This document shows, piece after piece, positions 1 through 8,726 of a DNA stretch of 64,000 nucleotides. The notes beneath the pieces are model-generated. The model had not been told where the DNA came from, did not search any database, and saw only the letters and a list, made by a program, of their open reading frames with translations. The DNA is from Pseudomonas sp. TH43. GTDB lineage: Bacteria; Pseudomonadota; Gammaproteobacteria; Pseudomonadales; Pseudomonadaceae. The stretch covers positions 1-64,000 of the forward strand of contig NZ_JAEKFI010000004.1 of NCBI RefSeq assembly GCF_016650635.1. The letters are read 5' to 3'. A program made the translations under genes and the position numbers. Each line of letters starts with the position of its first letter. Positions within the stretch are counted from its first letter, which is position 1.

Positions 1-222
1 CAGAATCTGCCGTCAACCGTTAATTTCGCTTTTTATCGAAACACCCCAAAAGCCTCCCTATATATAGACGCGACACCAGCGTGCGACTCAAAACCACCCA
101 AGCATGACAGGCACACGCACAATCCACTGACGTTAAAAGCCAATCAAGTACCGCACGCGCAATAACGCGACCGAGCGATCTTGAGACCGGCGAGCAATAG
201 AAGAAGGGAATTCCAACAATAG
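1..222. other. Chromosomal flank left of the element
   Basis: This short stretch lies outside the 47-bp core repeat, so it should be chromosomal sequence originally next to the 3' end of tRNA-Arg(CCU). I see no convincing gene. An open frame on the minus strand across 20-319 runs through the attachment core and has no family resemblance, so I treat it as chance. Confidence 0.5.
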
Positions 223-269
223 ATGGTGTCCCAGGGCAGGTTCGAACTGCCAACCTTCCCCTTAGGAGG
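223..269. repeat. attL: attL core (47-bp direct repeat)
   Basis: These 47 bases are identical to 43,574-43,620 and correspond to the 3' part of tRNA-Arg(CCU), from the anticodon loop to the CCA end. After position 269 the sequence leaves the tRNA, so this copy is a displaced 3' fragment and not a functional tRNA. Confidence 0.95.
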
Positions 270-353
270 CATATGCTTTGGTGAGTCAGCTTGATTCCGG
301 TCGCTTCCTGAAACATCACAATTCTCTGTTTTTAAAGGGCCTACCTATTCTGC

Positions 354-1847
354 TTGTGTCTTGAGGTTTCTCCTTGTAGCGTTCTGCATCATGAGAAGTG
401 GGGACCGAAGTGGGGACTAGAATTGGCCATCAACACTGCTGACAAAAGTGTGAACGATCAAAAGCTCAAGGGTATGCCGCCAGCATCCAAGATGACGGAA
501 AGTTTGCCTGGCCGTTCCCGGGGCAGCCTTTTGTTCAAGCGTAGCCAAAATGGAGCGATCAGCGCCTACTTCCGCTACCGGCTCAACTCAAAGGATACGA
601 TGATCTCTCTGGGCCAGTATCGCTTGAGCGCCAGAGCGCCGGGACTGGCGCTGTCTGAGCTACGCGACAAAGCGGCAGAGATGGCATTGATTGCTTCCGA
701 GCACGGCGACGTTAAGGTGTACTTGGCGGCCAGAGCCGCCGCAGAGAAAACACAACGACAGGCCGTAGTGCTCGCGCAGCAGCTTGCGACCCGACAAGGT
801 AGCTTCGAAGAACTGCTAAATGCATACGTCAAAGATCTGACCGCTCGCGGCAAGGTCAAGGCGAAAGAAGTCGAGCGCCTATTTCAAACTCACGTAATAC
901 AGCACCACCCTGATCTGATGACGCGTCCAGCAAAGTCCATCACCGGCGAAGACATTCATTTAGTAATGAGCGCGCTACTCGCACGCAAGCCTAAAGGTCG
1001 TGGTATCGGGAACAAAGCGAAAACGGCCAATACTGACATGCGATCAACAGCCGCCAGCGTCCACCGATATCTAAAGGCTGCATTCAGCTATGGCAGCAAG
1101 GCACACCTCTCCTTGGATCGAGATGTAAGTGATTCGAAAGTTTTCGACATCGGGGTCAATCCAGCTACCAAGGTCCCTACCCTTGCTAATACACGCGGCG
1201 GTCAGACTGAATCCCTGACGCCAGAAGAGTTGGGTGAGCTTTTACGTCACTTGGATACCCTGCCTCCCCGAGAGATAGCGATCTGCAAAGGTTTAATCTA
1301 CCTGGGCGGCCAACGAATGGAGCAACTGCTCCGTGTGACCTGGGAGGATACGTCCGATGACCTTCTGCACCTTACCGACGGCAAAGGGCAAAAGACTCAA
1401 GCATGGGATCACCTGCTACCCCTGACCGCCAGAATTAAGCAAATTCTGACGCCTTTGTTTGAGAGCAAAATCGGGCCTGGCCCGTTTTGTATTGGCCGGC
1501 GTTGTATTCGTCCGGATACAGCGGGCAAGCGATTCAGTGATGCTGGAAAAGCTTTGAGTGGGTCCGGTAAAACGCGATATTTCAGTTATGCGAACGTTCG
1601 GGTAAGTGCTGAAACGCTGATGGCTGCACTTGGAATTACGAAGGAAATCCGTAGCTGGCTTTTATCTCACGGACGCAACGATGTTCAATCGATTCACTAC
1701 GATCGATACAGCTATCTACCAGAGAAAAAGGCTGCTCTGGAGTTATGGGGTAGATACCTAGACTGTTTGTATGCGGAGAAAGAGTGGGACCAAGGCAAGG
1801 TTATTTTGCTCAGCCGAAAGCGGCCTCAGGAGATCACAAAAAGCTGA
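354..1847 (+). CDS. int: Site-specific tyrosine recombinase (integrase)
   Basis: Integrase that would insert and excise the element at tRNA-Arg(CCU). The protein is up to 497 aa from a TTG start. An ATG at 474 (residue 41) would remove the stretch encoded by the KWGPKWG repeat and may be the real start. Residues 50-110 look like an N-terminal arm-binding domain (LFKRSQNGAIS, TMISLGQY), 150-260 a core-binding helical domain, and 290-480 the catalytic domain. Catalytic residues that can be placed are Arg321 (GGQRMEQLLRV), His439 (LLSHGRND) and the nucleophile Tyr449 (SIHYDRY). The middle box around Arg426 lacks the usual His. No excisionase sits beside it; the AlpA-like protein at 34.6-34.9 kb could fill that role. 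The family is certain, the start is not. Confidence 0.93.
   Translation: MCLEVSPCSVLHHEKWGPKWGLELAINTADKSVNDQKLKGMPPASKMTESLPGRSRGSLLFKRSQNGAISAYFRYRLNSKDTMISLGQYRLSARAPGLALSELRDKAAEMALIASEHGDVKVYLAARAAAEKTQRQAVVLAQQLATRQGSFEELLNAYVKDLTARGKVKAKEVERLFQTHVIQHHPDLMTRPAKSITGEDIHLVMSALLARKPKGRGIGNKAKTANTDMRSTAASVHRYLKAAFSYGSKAHLSLDRDVSDSKVFDIGVNPATKVPTLANTRGGQTESLTPEELGELLRHLDTLPPREIAICKGLIYLGGQRMEQLLRVTWEDTSDDLLHLTDGKGQKTQAWDHLLPLTARIKQILTPLFESKIGPGPFCIGRRCIRPDTAGKRFSDAGKALSGSGKTRYFSYANVRVSAETLMAALGITKEIRSWLLSHGRNDVQSIHYDRYSYLPEKKAALELWGRYLDCLYAEKEWDQGKVILLSRKRPQEITKS
393..419. repeat. Left copy of end repeat, probable integrase arm site
   Basis: A 27-base stretch built from two GTGGGGAC units is repeated with one mismatch at 43,491-43,517, just inside the right attachment core and in the same orientation. 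It lies within the 5' end of the longest integrase frame, where it encodes KWGPKWG. Such paired repeats inside tRNA-integrated elements usually bind the integrase arm domain. The role is inferred; the repeat itself is seen directly. Confidence 0.65.
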
Positions 1848-2110
1848 CGCTGTGATTCGACTTGACCAACAGGCGCCGCAGTGACGACCGACAGAGAGCG
1901 GCCAATTGCTGCCTGCCACGAAGGGCCGCAATCCACAACCCCAAAGCTGACGGTGGCGACAGCGACGCTGCTTTCGAATCTAGAAGGCACCTGGGCTGGA
2001 GGTTAAATTCGTTTTCAGCGTTTTTTTCTTTTTCAAGAGATTTTCGTCCGTTTCTTGGATAACAATGGTCTTTGGTTTCATTCGCCATTACCCAACGGAA
2101 GGTCGATCGA

Positions 2111-2911
2111 ATGTCTTGGTTCAATAGGTTTTTTGGATTGTCACGCAGTGACACCCTAGATCAGCCTGCTGCTCAATCCGGGCCGTCACGCACCGACCTA
2201 CCAGACCTACTTGCGGCTCTCGGTGGACCTTATAGTGATATCGACGACCCGATGTACATCCAAGCAATCAACTTCGTTCTTGAGTCCAAGCAGACTTCGA
2301 TAAGCGGAATCCAAAAGCAACTCAAAATTGGGTACAACCGCGCAGCTAGCTTCATCGAAGCCATGGAACTTGACGGAGTCGTATCGTCATTGAGTGCGGC
2401 CGGCGCACGACATTTGCTATCCCCAGAGGAACGCAGCGCCTACCTTCTCCACCGCAAGATTGATCTGGCCGATCCGGGCATTGAGGTCGAGCAGAAAACA
2501 CTTCGGCATAGGTCGATGCCTCGCCCAGAGAAGATTGGCCTTCCGCCGCTCACCGGAAAAATCAGGGGCACCAAGGATTTTGGATTCAACATTGTTGGGG
2601 AATCACATTTTCAAGGAGCACTTCGAAAAATTCGAAGCTCCACGTGCATGGCCGAAGACAACAACTTCGAGGCCTTCATTGTGACTGAGCCTGAAAACCC
2701 CCATGACTCCAATGCCTGCGCGATCTATATCGACGGGTATAAAGTCGGCTACTTGCCCAGGGATGCGGCTGCGAATTTTGCCGACCAGATGGCGGCCCAA
2801 GGAGTCCATGGAACTTCGTGTTTCCAGCTTCGGGCGAAATTGGTAGGCGGATTTGGAACTAAGTTGAACATCGGAGTGATGGTCAATCTACCTACTGACC
2901 AGACGCGATAG
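2111..2911 (+). CDS. FtsK gamma-like winged helix plus HIRAN domain protein
   Basis: 266 aa from the ATG at 2111, chosen over the upstream start at 2072 because GGAAGG lies in front of it. Residues about 45-105 closely resemble the FtsK gamma domain (SISGIQKQLKIGYNRA, then FIEAMELDGVVS), the winged helix that reads the polar KOPS sequence and activates XerD. The translocase motor is absent. Residues about 150-250 resemble a HIRAN domain (NIVGESHFQGAL, ENPHDSNACAIYI, GYLPRDAA), a fold that binds DNA ends in HLTF and is found in some bacterial phage-defence and repair proteins. A DNA-binding adaptor that couples chromosome polarity signals to DNA-end recognition is inferred. It follows the integrase by about 260 bases on the same strand. 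Confidence 0.8.
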   Translation: MSWFNRFFGLSRSDTLDQPAAQSGPSRTDLPDLLAALGGPYSDIDDPMYIQAINFVLESKQTSISGIQKQLKIGYNRAASFIEAMELDGVVSSLSAAGARHLLSPEERSAYLLHRKIDLADPGIEVEQKTLRHRSMPRPEKIGLPPLTGKIRGTKDFGFNIVGESHFQGALRKIRSSTCMAEDNNFEAFIVTEPENPHDSNACAIYIDGYKVGYLPRDAAANFADQMAAQGVHGTSCFQLRAKLVGGFGTKLNIGVMVNLPTDQTR

Positions 2912-2961
2912 ACCGGCCAATGAGTGTTCCCGTTTCGCTTTATTCTTTATTCGTAAACCTT

Positions 2962-2995
2962 CGTGACAGGCAGTAATCGGCCATTAGCGGACGCT
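2962..2995. repeat. Degenerate Pseudomonas intergenic repeat, copy 1
   Basis: The motif GTGACAGGCAG-AATCGGCC resembles the reverse complement of 3,551-3,584 and, more weakly, of 43,258-43,296. Such degenerate copies of a GGCCGATT-CTGCCTGTCA motif are scattered in Pseudomonas intergenic DNA. The copies differ at many bases and I cannot assign a function. Confidence 0.4.
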
Positions 2996-3030
2996 CATAG
3001 AATGCCGCGCCGCTTTGCCTGCGAATCGAT

Positions 3031-3477
3031 TTAACTCGCTGAACGACTGCCCGTAGTAATGTAAAGAATGTCTGCGCCCAACGAATGTATGTTCGCCAAA
3101 TAATCAGCTTTAGGGATTCGCACTCCTCGCTCATATTTATACTGAGCGTCGAGATTTACACCGCCAACGGCTCCAAAATGTTGTTGGGTCATCTTCAGCT
3201 TGACCCGCTCCTCACGTAACCGACTGCCAATAGTGCTTGGGCCTTTTACGACCGCTTCCCTAGAGGCCTGCCTGGTCACGCTTGCCCGTGTATAAGCATC
3301 ATCGATTTCTGAAGTGATGTCCTGAACAGCCTTTAACGTGGCCCGAATGCGCTCGACAGCTTCTTCGTTACCAAATTTTTCAACGATGCTCTGCACACCA
3401 TGCAGAGCCTCCTTGAATCCTCGTTGGTTAGCGTGCAAGCGTTCTATTATCTCTGCTAATGAATGCTTTGTTGGCAT
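3031..3477 (-). CDS. XRE-family helix-turn-helix regulator
   Basis: 148 aa. The N-terminal 80 residues are predicted helical without a recognised domain. The C-terminal part reads as a Cro/C1-type helix-turn-helix (SRLREERVKLKMTQQHFG, then QYKYERGVRIPKADYL and ADILYITTG), the layout seen in phage and element repressors. The start has a strong GAGGAGG site just upstream. It is transcribed toward the FtsK-gamma/HIRAN gene and lies convergent to it. Regulation of element genes is likely but the target is not visible. Confidence 0.8.
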   Translation of the reverse strand: MPTKHSLAEIIERLHANQRGFKEALHGVQSIVEKFGNEEAVERIRATLKAVQDITSEIDDAYTRASVTRQASREAVVKGPSTIGSRLREERVKLKMTQQHFGAVGGVNLDAQYKYERGVRIPKADYLANIHSLGADILYITTGSRSAS

Positions 3478-3865
3478 CCCGCCTCCTCATGTTCCTGAGG
3501 CGGGATGCTACCAGTACTTGGCGAAGATTAGTGATCGGGAGAATCGGGGAAGGCCGGTTTGGGTCGATTTCTGCCTGTCACCACCAGCACCTATGGGCAG
3601 TTCTCTGCCGGTCATGGCTACGAAGCGTGCTGATCAATCTGATGCATTCGGTGGTCAGATCGAACGCAAAATTACTGGTCTGCTCGAATACAAACAGGTG
3701 TCTAGCGGAGTGCAATTCACAGCATAACGAACACAGTCCGGTCTCTGCGTAGGCACACGCCATCAGTTCGCGCACTCGCTCTTTTGCCGCGAGATCAGCG
3801 GCACCTACGCTCATGCAATGGTGCCTTTATTGCACGAAGAAAGTAGGCGGGGGGTCGTGACGTCA
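3478..3865. other. 388-bp intergenic stretch with a degenerate repeat
   Basis: No open frame here shows a credible product. At 3,551-3,584 there is a copy, in opposite orientation, of the degenerate repeat also seen at 2,962-2,995 and near 43,260. The rest should contain the promoter of the XRE gene, though I could not place -35 and -10 boxes convincingly. Confidence 0.4.
3551..3584. repeat. Degenerate intergenic repeat, copy 2
   Basis: CCGGTTTGGGTCGATTTCTG and the following CCTGTCACC match the reverse complement of the motif at 2,962-2,995. See that entry. Confidence 0.4.
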
Positions 3866-4204
3866 CTAACGTCCATTCTCATGAACGTGACAATAATGAC
3901 CTTGCAGGGCTACCCATTTGTAAGGTGTATCTACGAGCGATCCACCGGTCACAATCGCCTTGCAGGGTTCGTCACGAACGGTGTAACCAGAACAAGCTAC
4001 CGCATATTTGCTGTCATGCCAGAGCCGGTACTGGCGCGGGGTCACTCCATAGCGATCCCCCCAAAATGCGTCTGGATCTGCGCAGTAACGCACTACGTCC
4101 GCAGCCTCAATTTCAGCCGTCACTTCACCGCTTGGGCTGATATGTTTCACCGTGAAGCCTACACCCGCGCCGGCGAGCTGACGAAGGCATGTCTCAAGAT
4201 CCAT
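3866..4204 (-). CDS. Hypothetical protein, 112 aa
   Basis: The start is supported by AAGGAGAGG a few bases upstream. The sequence is soluble, with one Gly-rich N-terminal stretch and Tyr/Trp-rich segments (DPDAFWGDRYGVTPRQYRLW). It ends in a Cys-His rich tail (GHYCHVHE). I recognise no family. It lies 15 bases downstream of the 4,633 gene on the same strand, so the two probably form an operon. Confidence 0.6.
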   Translation of the reverse strand: MDLETCLRQLAGAGVGFTVKHISPSGEVTAEIEAADVVRYCADPDAFWGDRYGVTPRQYRLWHDSKYAVACSGYTVRDEPCKAIVTGGSLVDTPYKWVALQGHYCHVHENGR

Positions 4205-4219
4205 AAAACCTCTCCTTAA

Positions 4220-4633
4220 CTAGTCGGTGCTAACCAATTTCATGGCATTTCTGCGATCAATAACGCTTCTCTCCCCAGCCTCCTCGCGCAGCAATCTTGC
4301 ATTCTCGGCTGACTGAGTCGCTCCTTGTGCATCACCATTTGCATTTTGCTTCGCGGCCTGCCACTCGAGGGCCTCAGTTGCGATTTTTAGCACCTCCGCT
4401 TGTGAAGGTTTACTGCGCTTCGTCGACTCGCAGACTTCACTGCCAGCGCGTTGACGCTCGACTACGGCGCGAGCTTCATTCGATGAAATCCGGAGTACTG
4501 CTCGGGCGGCGGCTAAACGGCCATCCACGTTTGCAGCCTCATGATCTTCGAAACAGCCATTTAACGACTCCACCGCTGCTAACAGGTTGTCGACCATTCG
4601 CATTAGCTCGATGTGTTGTGGATCTTTACTCAT
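4220..4633 (-). CDS. Hypothetical helical protein, 137 aa
   Basis: The preferred start is the ATG at 4633 (MSKDPQHIE), with GGAA upstream, rather than the one 15 bases earlier. The protein is Ala/Glu/Arg rich and almost entirely predicted helix, with no Cys-based motif other than scattered residues and no membrane segment. No family is recognised. It is followed after 15 bases by the 112-aa gene. Confidence 0.6.
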   Translation of the reverse strand: MSKDPQHIELMRMVDNLLAAVESLNGCFEDHEAANVDGRLAAARAVLRISSNEARAVVERQRAGSEVCESTKRSKPSQAEVLKIATEALEWQAAKQNANGDAQGATQSAENARLLREEAGERSVIDRRNAMKLVSTD

Positions 4634-4685
4634 TAGCGTTCCTATCACTGAATGACTTCATCTTTTTTGAAGATCAGTTTGATCG

Positions 4686-6170
4686 TTACGATTTTGCAGT
4701 AGAGGACTCTGAGCCTGGAATTTCATTCAATATTTTCATGTTCTCAATAACCCGCTTCATTTCAACCGGATCAGACAGGAAAGCTGAATCTTTGATTATT
4801 ACAGTTCTTGTTCCGCTAAATTCTTCCGCAATTTCTGAAGAAATTGAGCTGACTACTCGCCTAATTTTCTCCATGTCCTTCCAAAACCTCGCCTCAAGGT
4901 CTTCCACACTGCAACCTGCCCTCAAAGACTCGAATAACCATAGACGCTTCTCTCGATCAGGATCTGGATCAGGAAAGCGACTGTAGTCGCCTCTCGTTAC
5001 CATTCTTTGGCTCAAGAGACTATCTTCTGCGACTATTTTTAAAACCTCCTCAGGACTATTTTTAGCTGTCGGATACATCTTGAGAAATGCTTTCTCGGGG
5101 ATTGCTCCTTCAGATATTTTCGGTAGAGCTAGGCGCAGTAAGTATTGCATTACCACGCTTGTGGTGAAAGGAAGAACTACCTCTTCAAATACAAACGGAA
5201 CGGTAATTTCGCTGTACACCATTCGGCCTATTTTGTCCGCCAGATATTTAGTCAGGCCGGCATCTAAGAAGGTTCGCAAATCAGTTGTTTTTTTGATGAG
5301 TTCAGAGAACCCATCATTCTTTAGGTACTTAAGAAATTCCATATTGTAGCCATAAAGATCAACAGAGCCGAGTGCCACCCTAGAGTCTTTTGTTGTGGAC
5401 ATAAGGCGAGAGTGGAGGGATTTCAAATTTTCATCAGTTAGAAAATTTAACCCAGCGCTTTCGAACTCCTGTCTAAAATAGCTTTTTACAGCCTCATGCT
5501 CGACTACTAAATGGACTTGAAAAAATGAAGAAAGCACGCTGCTTTTTTGGGCCAGCCTTGCATTGATAGATGTCCCATCGAATGTTTTGAAAACGATTTT
5601 TCGAAGGGCTTGATTTATTAAGTCGAATGGAGGAGTATTTCTAAAATCACTGAAAGACTCAAAGTCGTCGGAAACTTGTTTTAAATATTCAGCTAGGCGC
5701 CCGTCAGATATCTCAAGTTCTATTTCGCTTGTAAATGATGACGCCAATTTAAGAGCTGGCTCGCTGAAACCGCCAGATGCGTAACAGTGATATTCAAAGC
5801 AGGTGTCACCCGGCATCAAATCTTTATCAAGAATAGTGAACAACAGAAACTTAACGAGTTCTTTGATTAGCGCTGGGCGAGAAAGCCTTGCTTTCATTTT
5901 TTTACATTGAATTGTTCCTGAAACTTTTTGAGATGTGTATAAAACGCAGTCTCGCCCTCTCTCGCCGACGCCCTGCATTAACATGACATTATCAAAAGCC
6001 CCATACTCGCCTAGCGTTATCTCCGAATTCACAAGACAATAAATTAAATTCTCAAAGTCACGATCGCCTAGTTCATCATATGGAAGAGCTGATAACCCAA
6101 CGTCTAGAGCGAGCGGCTTAAAACCAGCCCCAATTTCTTGCTTTAATCGTTCCTTGTTGATCTGTTGCAT
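4686..6170 (-). CDS. Putative PD-(D/E)XK nuclease-domain protein, candidate defence gene
   Basis: 494 aa from the ATG at 6170, preceded by AAGGAG. The N-terminal 100 residues fit a restriction-endonuclease fold of Mrr/phage-defence type: a helix with Glu40 (DFENLIYCLVN), Asp74 in ERGRDCVLY, and Lys90 in GTIQCKK, giving the D-x(n)-QxK arrangement. The remaining 400 residues are mainly helical with no motif I recognise and no visible ATPase or membrane segment. A nuclease head on a large sensor body is a common defence architecture, but that is inference. Base composition is clearly more AT-rich than in the flanking mobility genes, a sign of separate acquisition. It is transcribed alone. Confidence 0.65.
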   Translation of the reverse strand: MQQINKERLKQEIGAGFKPLALDVGLSALPYDELGDRDFENLIYCLVNSEITLGEYGAFDNVMLMQGVGERGRDCVLYTSQKVSGTIQCKKMKARLSRPALIKELVKFLLFTILDKDLMPGDTCFEYHCYASGGFSEPALKLASSFTSEIELEISDGRLAEYLKQVSDDFESFSDFRNTPPFDLINQALRKIVFKTFDGTSINARLAQKSSVLSSFFQVHLVVEHEAVKSYFRQEFESAGLNFLTDENLKSLHSRLMSTTKDSRVALGSVDLYGYNMEFLKYLKNDGFSELIKKTTDLRTFLDAGLTKYLADKIGRMVYSEITVPFVFEEVVLPFTTSVVMQYLLRLALPKISEGAIPEKAFLKMYPTAKNSPEEVLKIVAEDSLLSQRMVTRGDYSRFPDPDPDREKRLWLFESLRAGCSVEDLEARFWKDMEKIRRVVSSISSEIAEEFSGTRTVIIKDSAFLSDPVEMKRVIENMKILNEIPGSESSTAKS

Positions 6171-6336
6171 TATCACTCCTTGCTATTTAGATCATTAACT
6201 AGAAGGTTGATGCGTGGGTATATCTCAGCGCACCTCGCTTTGCAGACTGATCAGAGCATCCGTTGGTCGGCTATTTACCATACCTTCGTTCCCTCGATTT
6301 CGCGGACGCGAAAATGCACGCTCATCTATTGGCTCG

Positions 6337-6354
6337 GCCCCGACATGTCGGGGC
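6337..6354 (+). terminator. Palindromic stem-loop, probable terminator
   Basis: GCCCCGACATGTCGGGGC is a perfect 18-bp palindrome followed on the plus strand by TGTTTTC. It lies between the nuclease-like gene and the end of the lipoprotein gene. On the plus strand it has a weak T-run, so it could serve either direction only partly. Confidence 0.5.
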
Positions 6355-6366
6355 TGTTTTCGTCAG

Positions 6367-6957
6367 TTAAAACACCGGAACGCCGGTTGTATCCTTCACT
6401 TTCAGCTGCCCTGCGCATGGCCTGGTATTCATGTTCGATACACCCGGCGGAGAGACACATAGTGTAAGGCTCACCCCATAAGGCAGTTCAATGTGCCGAA
6501 CTTCGCCGTAGGGAACCTCAGCAGTTCGCGAAACCGTGCCCTTATCGTTGATGATCTCAGGTACGGAAAGCTTTTCAACATAGGTGTTCTCTGGCCACTC
6601 CCGGCGCCCCTCAGCACCAACCTGGTAATTAAGGTCGACCCGAAGCTTCGCAACTGTATCGCCGACCGAAAGTATCTGGATCTGACTGACAAGGTTCACA
6701 ATGCCCAACGCACACGCGGATTTCTGCGCATTGCATTGCCGTACTTCAAGAGGCTGATATCGATAACCCTCTGCGGCGCCGGCATTGCCGTAAAGCACAT
6801 TGCCTGCCCCAATCCCCATACCGGGATAGCCAGAAAGATCGGTCGTCCCAGCGTAATAGTCGACGACAACAGGCCCTTTATCGGCGCCCCCCCAGTTAGC
6901 ACAACCAGCGAGCGTGGCCAAAGCCAGCACGACACTACAACCAACAACTGAACGCAT
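6367..6957 (-). CDS. Hypothetical lipoprotein, 196 aa
   Basis: The first 19 residues are a lipoprotein signal ending in the lipobox LAGC, so the mature protein should be lipid-anchored from Cys19. The body has four further Cys, arranged as two close pairs (CNAQKSAC and LCVSPPGVSNMNTRPC), likely disulphides in the periplasm. Gly/Tyr-rich residues follow the anchor. I recognise no family. It is downstream of, and separated by 329 bases from, the Gabija pair, with the same direction. Confidence 0.7.
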   Translation of the reverse strand: MRSVVGCSVVLALATLAGCANWGGADKGPVVVDYYAGTTDLSGYPGMGIGAGNVLYGNAGAAEGYRYQPLEVRQCNAQKSACALGIVNLVSQIQILSVGDTVAKLRVDLNYQVGAEGRREWPENTYVEKLSVPEIINDKGTVSRTAEVPYGEVRHIELPYGVSLTLCVSPPGVSNMNTRPCAGQLKVKDTTGVPVF

Positions 6958-7286
6958 GCAGTTTCCTTCTGGAAAATAGGATCAACAACGCTCGAAACGC
7001 TCAAGCGTCAGCCTCGCCGCATACTACCAGCGAGCTTGACGCCTGCGTGTGCGCTATCGAGAGCGCTGCCTTTCGGTGCCGAAGACCTAGCGGGCGACGT
7101 GGGTGCAAGTCCGATGAACGACAAGATAGTCAGCTCCTACTGAGAGGAATTTATGAAAGCTGCGCGAGAGAGTCGGCTAATGTATGGAGCACCGACCCTA
7201 TGGTAAAAGTCTGTGACGCTGAACATGCATCATTGGCTGAACCGCAGGAGGTAGATCAAAAAATAGCCGCCTTCAGGCCACGGCTC
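6958..7286. other. 329-bp non-coding stretch, possible group II intron remnant
   Basis: No credible gene. Around 7,040-7,120 the plus strand contains GTGCG followed about 60 bases later by GGGTGCAAGTCC, a combination reminiscent of the 5' end and domain I of bacterial group II introns. No reverse transcriptase and no domain V are visible, so at most it is a remnant. The resemblance may be accidental. Confidence 0.25.
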
Positions 7287-8726
7287 CTAGACCACTCGAA
7301 TAACAGGATGAGAGCTTACGATCCTGATGGTTCTGGTTGCTCTGGTCAGGGCCACATACCAATCCTTCGCGGACATATTGGCCGACTGCACAACCACTGC
7401 ATGGTCGAACTCAAGCCCTTTCACTAAAAGCGTACTGCCAATGCAACGAAGCGGCAGCTTGCGCCCCATATGCCGTTGCCTATTCTGCACCTCCGCGACC
7501 GCGGACATTAGGGTATCCCCCTCCACGCTCCCCTTCAGAATCAGCGCCGAGCGCATCGCGTAAAACATTTCGCGCCTGAACAGATATGTCCCCGGCATTC
7601 CTTTGAGAGCATCCAAGAACGCTACCGCTGCGTCCCCAGTGTTGGTGCTGATAAGCGAATCAATGGCAGGAAACAATGGGGAAAATTTCATCCCGCATCG
7701 ACCTCCCTTGATGCGAGAGGCGATGGCCTTTTCCATTGGGGTTTTGTCAGTACCCGTCATGCACTCACTGGCGAAATTCAGCAAAGCGCCAAAAAGCTGC
7801 TCGCCCACAGCACCCTCGATTGCTTTTGCATTTTTGACCAGAGATTTACAATTGACTGCTTCAATAGTGGAGAACGCTCTCTTTGATAGCTTTTGCGCTA
7901 GTGATGCTCGGCTTGCCTCGTTGGTGCTATTCCCAATGACAACAACGCTCTCACCGTCGTATATCGATTTCAGGCACTGCGCATAGATGACGGGCTGCTG
8001 ATACATAGGATTATCAGGAAGCTCGAACCACTCAACACATGCTGGAGCAGCCCTCAAATCGACTGCCATCCCTGCTTCAAGTTTTTTGCGTACATCTCGT
8101 AACCAATCAGCAAGGGGAGTGTTGTTCGATGCCTTCCACCGCCATGGTGTATCTAACTCGGCTACCAACGGGAACGCGGGATAAACCTCCGTCCCCCAGC
8201 TCACGGGATTCTGCCCTTTGAAATCAAAGATCGCCTGCAGTGGGTCACCGAAAATACAGGTGGGAAGTTGATTGGCTAAAAGACAAACCACCCGATGCTG
8301 TACAGGTGAACAATCTTGGTACTCGTCTACAAACAAACCTTCGTAGGAAGCACCAATAATTTCGGCGACTGCCTCGGTCTGAAGGAGTCTCAGAGCTGCG
8401 TCGTAGACTGCATTCCACTCTGCTGAAGTAGTCGGTCGAATAGCTTTGATTTTTGAGCGTAAGGGGAACGAAGCGGCGAACCTTAAACACCAGCCTGCGA
8501 TGGTCTCGACCTTGAACTTGTCACTTGGAACCGAGAGTTTGTTAAGTCTCGCGGTGATCGCATCTACCCCCGCGTGTGTATGCGTGAGAATTAAGCGCCG
8601 CTGACCTGAACAAGCCACCGCCCGCGCTATCTGCTCAGTTTTTCCACACCCCGCCGCGGCCACAATGCTTGCACGTTCCAAACCAGAAATGTACAGGCTC
8701 AGGGTATTCTCAGGCGACTCAAGCAT
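7287..8726 (-). CDS. gajB: Gabija protein GajB, UvrD/Rep-like helicase
   Basis: 479 aa, close to the usual GajB length. It is an SF1A helicase-like ATPase: Walker A AAAGCGKT at 23-30, an Ia-like LTHTHAGVDA near 47-56, motif II DEYQD at 134-138 and motif VI YVALTRATR near 459-467. In Gabija systems GajB acts with GajA, sensing DNA ends or termini exposed during phage replication and boosting GajA cleavage. It starts 8 bases inside the end of gajA, a strong sign of translational coupling. The accessory 2B-type helicase domain is short, as is normal for GajB. Confidence 0.9.
   Translation of the reverse strand: MLESPENTLSLYISGLERASIVAAAGCGKTEQIARAVACSGQRRLILTHTHAGVDAITARLNKLSVPSDKFKVETIAGWCLRFAASFPLRSKIKAIRPTTSAEWNAVYDAALRLLQTEAVAEIIGASYEGLFVDEYQDCSPVQHRVVCLLANQLPTCIFGDPLQAIFDFKGQNPVSWGTEVYPAFPLVAELDTPWRWKASNNTPLADWLRDVRKKLEAGMAVDLRAAPACVEWFELPDNPMYQQPVIYAQCLKSIYDGESVVVIGNSTNEASRASLAQKLSKRAFSTIEAVNCKSLVKNAKAIEGAVGEQLFGALLNFASECMTGTDKTPMEKAIASRIKGGRCGMKFSPLFPAIDSLISTNTGDAAVAFLDALKGMPGTYLFRREMFYAMRSALILKGSVEGDTLMSAVAEVQNRQRHMGRKLPLRCIGSTLLVKGLEFDHAVVVQSANMSAKDWYVALTRATRTIRIVSSHPVIRVV

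Noticed and set aside
223..269. A second tRNA-Arg gene
   Set aside because: Only the 3' part is present; the 5' half is missing, so it is an attachment-site copy.
20..319. A 99-aa minus-strand frame at the left edge
   Set aside because: It crosses the attachment core and has no resemblance to any protein known to me.
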